A stretch of 64,000 nucleotides of DNA from Bos javanicus (Eukaryota; Chordata; Mammalia; Artiodactyla; Bovidae): assembly GCF_032452875.1 (NCBI RefSeq), contig NC_083877.1:45123724-45187723 (forward strand). Direction: 5' to 3'. The notes under the pieces were generated by a model, which did no database searches, had not been told where the DNA came from, and worked only from the letters and a program-made list of their open reading frames with translations. The position numbers were made by a program, and so were the translations under genes. Positions 60,495 to 64,000 of the stretch are shown here, piece after piece. The stretch's first letter is position 1, and each line of letters opens with the position of its first letter.

Positions 60495-60720
60495 TTTCCC
60501 GAGCCGGAACCAGCTGGGATGGAAAAGCTCGGCGTTCTACACCGGACTAGGCCCCTAGCAAAACCGACCTCGCTCGCGCGGGTTCCGCCAGCCTGCACCG
60601 CCCCGTGCCTTAGCACCGCCCCAAACGCAGATCCCTCCCACCTATGCCTCCTCCCACTTCTTCCCGCTTCCTGGTGTTTGCACTTGAACCGGAGCTCAAT
60701 CTGCGCATGGTTCTTCCGAA
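60495..60720 (-). promoter_or_regulatory. TRIP4: TRIP4 promoter and 5' UTR, TATA-less, GC-rich
   Basis: CpG density is raised from about 60355 to 60650. On the minus strand the ATG sits inside AAAATGGCGG, a YY1-type site (about 60488-60497). An ETS core CCGGAA lies at 60504-60509 on the plus strand, with GC boxes near 60598-60604 and 60615-60621. An NRF1-like TGCGCATG is at 60702-60709. No TATA box is evident. The site set is typical of a housekeeping, possibly bidirectional, promoter. Sites are motif matches only. Confidence 0.6.
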
Positions 60721-60999
60721 TTGTCGGATGTAAGGCTCGAGAACTGGGAATTCTAAGACGATACAAATGTCTCTAAAACTACAGTTTAGGAAACAATAAA
60801 ACAATACCCCGTAACCTAAGAGGCCAGCTTTTATATTGTTCTGGTTTTATTGAAAACACTTAAAAGAGCACTTGAAAGCTGTAAAGGTTTTCTCTGGTAG
60901 TAGAGGCTTTATAATACCCTTCGTCGTCTAATATCTGATTCATGCTACTTTTAAAACCTCTATTTGCTTTTTTGAGCCAGGTCTTTTCTATTAGAGCCA

Positions 61000-63246
61000 A
61001 GACAAATGGTCAACACCGAAATCAGATTGATTATATTCTTCGCAGCCAAAGATGGAGAAGCTCTATACAGTCAACAAAAACAAGACCAGGAGCTGATTGT
61101 GGCTCAGACCATGAACTCCTTATTGCCAAATTCAGACTTAAATTGAAGAAAGTAGAGAAAACCAGTAGACCATTCAGGTATGACCTAAATCAAATCCCTT
61201 ATGATTATACAGTGGAAGTGAGAAATAGATTTAAGGGCCTAAATCTGATAGATACAGTGCCTGATGAACTGTGGAATGAGGTTCGTGACATTGTACAGGA
61301 GACAGGGATCAAGACCATCCCCATGGAAAAGAAATGCAAAAAAGCAAAATGGCTGTCTGGGGAGGCCTTACAAATAGCTGTGAAAAGAAGAGAAGCAAAA
61401 AGCAAAGGAGCAAAGGAAAGATATAAGCATCTGAATGCAGAGTTCCAAAGAATAGCAAGAAGAGGTAAGAAAGCCTTCTTCAGCGATCAATGCAAAGAAA
61501 TAGAGGAAAACAACAGAATGGGAAAGAGTAGAGATCTCTTCAAGAAAATTAGAGATACCAAGGGAACATTTCATGCAAAGATGGGCTCGATAAAGGACAT
61601 AAATGGTATGGACCTAACAGAAGCAGAAGATATTAAAAAGAGGTGGCAAGAATACACAGAAGAACTGTACAAAAAAAGATCTTCACGACCCAGATAATCA
61701 CAATGGTGTGATCACTGACCTAGAGCTAGACATCCTGGAATGTGAAGTCAAGTGGGCCTTAGGAAGCATCACTACGAACAAAGCTAGTGGAGGTGATGGA
61801 ATTCCAGTTGAGCTATTTCAAATCCTGAAAGATGATGCTGTGAAAGTGCTGCACTCAATATGCCAGCACATTTGGAAAACTCAGCAGTGGCCACAGGACT
61901 GGAAAAGGTCAGTTTTCATTCCAATCCCAAAGAAGGCAATGCCAAAGAATGCTCAAACTACCGCACAATTGCACTCATCTCACACGCTAGTAAAGTAATG
62001 CTCAAAATTCTCCAAGCCAGGCTTCAGCAATACGTGAACCGTGAACTTCCTGATGTTCAAGCTGGTTTTAGAAAAGGCAGAGGAACCAGAGATCAAATTG
62101 CCAACATCCGCTGGATCATGGAAAAAGCAAGAGAGTTCCAGAAAAACATCTACTTTGCTTTATTGACTATGCCAAAGCCTTTGACTGTGTGGATCACAAT
62201 AAACTGTGGAAAATTCTGAAAGAGATGGGAATACCAGACCACCTGATCTGCCTCTTGAGAAATTTGTATGCAGGTCAGGAAGCAACAGTTAGAACTGGAC
62301 ATGGAACAACAGACTGGTTCCAAAGAGGAAAAGGAGTACATCAAGGCTGTGTATTGTCACCCTGTTTATTTAACTTATATGCAGAGTACATCATGAGAAA
62401 CGCTGGGCTGGAAGAAACACAAGCTGGAATCAAGATTGCTGGGAGAAATATCAATAACCTCACATATGCAGATGACACCACCCTTATGGCAGAAAGTGAA
62501 GAGGAACTAAAAAGTCTCTTGATGAAAGTGAAAGTAGAAAGTGAAAAAGTTGGCTTAAAGCTCAGCATTCAGAAAATGAAGATCATGGCATCCAGTCCCA
62601 CCACTTCATGGGAAATAGATGGGGAAACAGTGGAAACAGTGTCAGACTTTATTTTTCTGGGCTCCAAAATCACTGCAGATGGTGACTGCTGCCATGAAAT
62701 TAAAAGACGCTTACTCCTTGGAAGGAAAGTTATGACCAACCTAGGTAGCATATTCAAAAGCAGAGACATTACTTTGCCAACAAAGGTTCGTCTAGTCAAG
62801 GCTATGGTTTTTCCTGTGGTCATGTATAGATGTGAGAGTTGGACTGTGAAGAAGGCTGAGCGCCGAAGAATTGATGCTTTTGAACTGTGGTGTTGGAGAA
62901 GACTCTTGAGAGTCCCTTGGACTGCAAGGAGATCCAACCAGTCCATTCTGAAGGAGATCAGCCCTGGGATTTCTTTGGAAGGAATGATGCGAAAGCTGAA
63001 ACTCCAGTACTTTGGCCACCTCATGCAAAGAGTTGACTCATTGGAAAAGTCTCTGATGCTGGGAGGGATTGGGGGCAGGAGGAGAAGGGGACGACAGAGG
63101 ATGAGATGGCTGGATGGCATCACTGACTCGATGGACGTGAGTCTGGGTGAACTCCAGGAGTTGGTGATGGACAGGGAGGCCTGGCATGCTGTGATTCATG
63201 GGGTTGCAAAGAGTCGGACACGACTGAGCTACTGAACTGAACTGAA
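61000..63246 (+). mobile_element. BovB LINE, 2.2 kb, 5'-truncated, broken RT frame
   Basis: The element starts inside the endonuclease region (NGQHRNQIDYIL), then has the linker, the reverse transcriptase core with the YADD catalytic motif near 62465-62476, and the C-terminal region ending TRLSY. The frame is broken by a stop at about 61695-61697 and frame shifts near 61960-61990 and 62150, so no full enzyme is made. The tail is ACTGA repeats. BovB is a retrotransposon thought to have entered ruminants by horizontal transfer. The apparent reading frame from 60942 fuses about 20 codons of host sequence to BovB by chance. Confidence 0.96.
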
Positions 63247-63389
63247 CTCTGTAAGCTCGAGGGAGGAAAAAAAAACTAATAAAACAGGTGCTGGGATTTG
63301 GCTTTGATGACCTTCAATATGAGTTCTCTATTGGTTTTTAAGAAGTTAAAAGGTGCGTATATATGGGAAAGGTGCATATTTATATGGCT

Positions 63390-63605
63390 CGGTTTCCCTG
63401 ATGGCTCAGAGGTTAAAGCGTCTGCCTGCAATGTGGGAGACCTGGGTTCGATCCCTGGGTCCGGAAGATCCCCTGGAGAAGGAAATGGCAACCCACTCCA
63501 GTATTCTTGCTTGGAGAATCCCATAGACGGAGAAGCCTGGTGGGCTACAGTCCACGGGGTCGCAAAGAGTCGGACACGACTGAGCGACTTAACTTTTCAC
63601 TTTCA
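63390..63605 (+). mobile_element. Bov-tA SINE, nearly consensus
   Basis: Complete copy: GGTTTCCCTGATGGCTCAG head, GGTTCGATCCCTGG box, and GGACACGACTGAGCGACTTA end. The low divergence suggests a relatively young insertion. Confidence 0.95.
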
Positions 63606-63962
63606 TATGGGAATCTAGAAAGATGGTACTGATGATAAATTACTTGCAGGGCAGCAGTGGAGACACGTAGAGAACATAATTGTAGACACAGTGGGGGAAG
63701 GAAAGAGTGGGAGGAATTGAGAGAGTGGCTTGGAAACGTATATTACCCTGTGTAAAATAGCGAATGGATATTTGCTGTATGATGCAGGGAGCTCAAATCC
63801 GGTGCTCTGTGACAACCTAGAGGAGTGGGATGGAGTGGGAGATGGGAGAGTGGTTCAAGAGGGAGGGGACATATGTATTTCTATGGCTCATTCATGTTGA
63901 TGTATGACAGAGACCAGTACAATATTGTAAAGCAGTTATCCTCCAATTAAAAATGAAATTTT
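63606..63962 (+). mobile_element. Ruminant L1 3' UTR
   Basis: 'gggaatctagaaagatggta', 'atgttgatgtatgacagag' and the tail 'caatattgtaaagcagttatcctcc' then AATTAAAAA. The Bov-tA lies at its left edge. Confidence 0.85.
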
Positions 63963-64000
63963 TAGAAAAGAAGTTAAAGGTTTTTCAACTAAAAATTACC

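Noticed and set aside
60600..60800. PCLAF first exon
   Set aside because: No plus-strand ATG followed by the expected N-terminal coding pattern. The ATG at 60707 opens only a seven-codon frame.
60942..61697. 251-codon open frame as a host gene beside TRIP4
   Set aside because: From about codon 20 it is BovB endonuclease/linker sequence. The upstream codons are accidental host sequence.
62189..63235. 348-codon reverse-transcriptase frame as an active gene
   Set aside because: It is the RT/C-terminal part of a 5'-truncated BovB whose upstream frame is broken, so it is not a domesticated gene on present evidence.

Overview
This window is mammalian nuclear DNA from a ruminant, almost certainly a bovid. 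The evidence is the repeat content: BovB LINEs, Bov-tA/Bov-A SINEs, cetartiodactyl tRNA-Glu (CHR-type) SINEs and ruminant L1, on top of older mammalian MIR, L2, MER5A and MLT1-like copies. Species cannot be fixed from sequence alone. Nothing prokaryotic or plasmid-like is present, and I see no new multi-gene system. The novelty is in gene-structure detail and retrotransposon history.

One protein-coding gene fills most of the window: TRIP4 (activating signal cointegrator 1, ASC-1), on the minus strand. All 13 coding exons could be placed between 60494 (ATG) and 7988 (TGA). Every junction has GT/AG ends, the phases agree, and the joined frame is open for 579 codons. The order N-terminal helical region, C2HC5 zinc finger (exons 4-5), linker with the known UFM1-acceptor lysines, and C-terminal ASCH domain (exons 9-12) matches the family.

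Left end (1-2800): a CpG island with a minus-strand first exon and splice donor at 2353/2352. It lies about 5.4 kb downstream of the TRIP4 stop. Human gene order as I recall it places the untranslated first exon of ZNF609 there; positions 1-2352 would then be ZNF609 intron 1. Positions 2800-7987 are TRIP4-ZNF609 intergenic sequence and the TRIP4 3' end.

Middle (8056-60393): TRIP4 introns, heavily populated with repeats. Intron 11 (14363-33202) is the largest. It holds a twin-primed (inverted) L1, a truncated BovB, a head-to-tail pair of inverted Bov-A elements and many SINEs. Intron 8 holds a nested L2/MLT1/BovB/Bov-tA stack. Intron 4 holds an L1 that appears to carry serially transduced 3' flank, framed by a 14-bp target-site duplication.

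Right end (60495-64000): the TATA-less GC-rich TRIP4 promoter, then a 5'-truncated 2.2-kb BovB with a broken reverse transcriptase reading frame, a Bov-tA and an L1 3' end. The expected divergent neighbour (PCLAF in human) was not recognised in this stretch.

Repeat family names are assigned by remembered consensus features, not by a database search. Repeat boundaries are accurate to roughly 5-20 bases unless a target-site duplication is stated.
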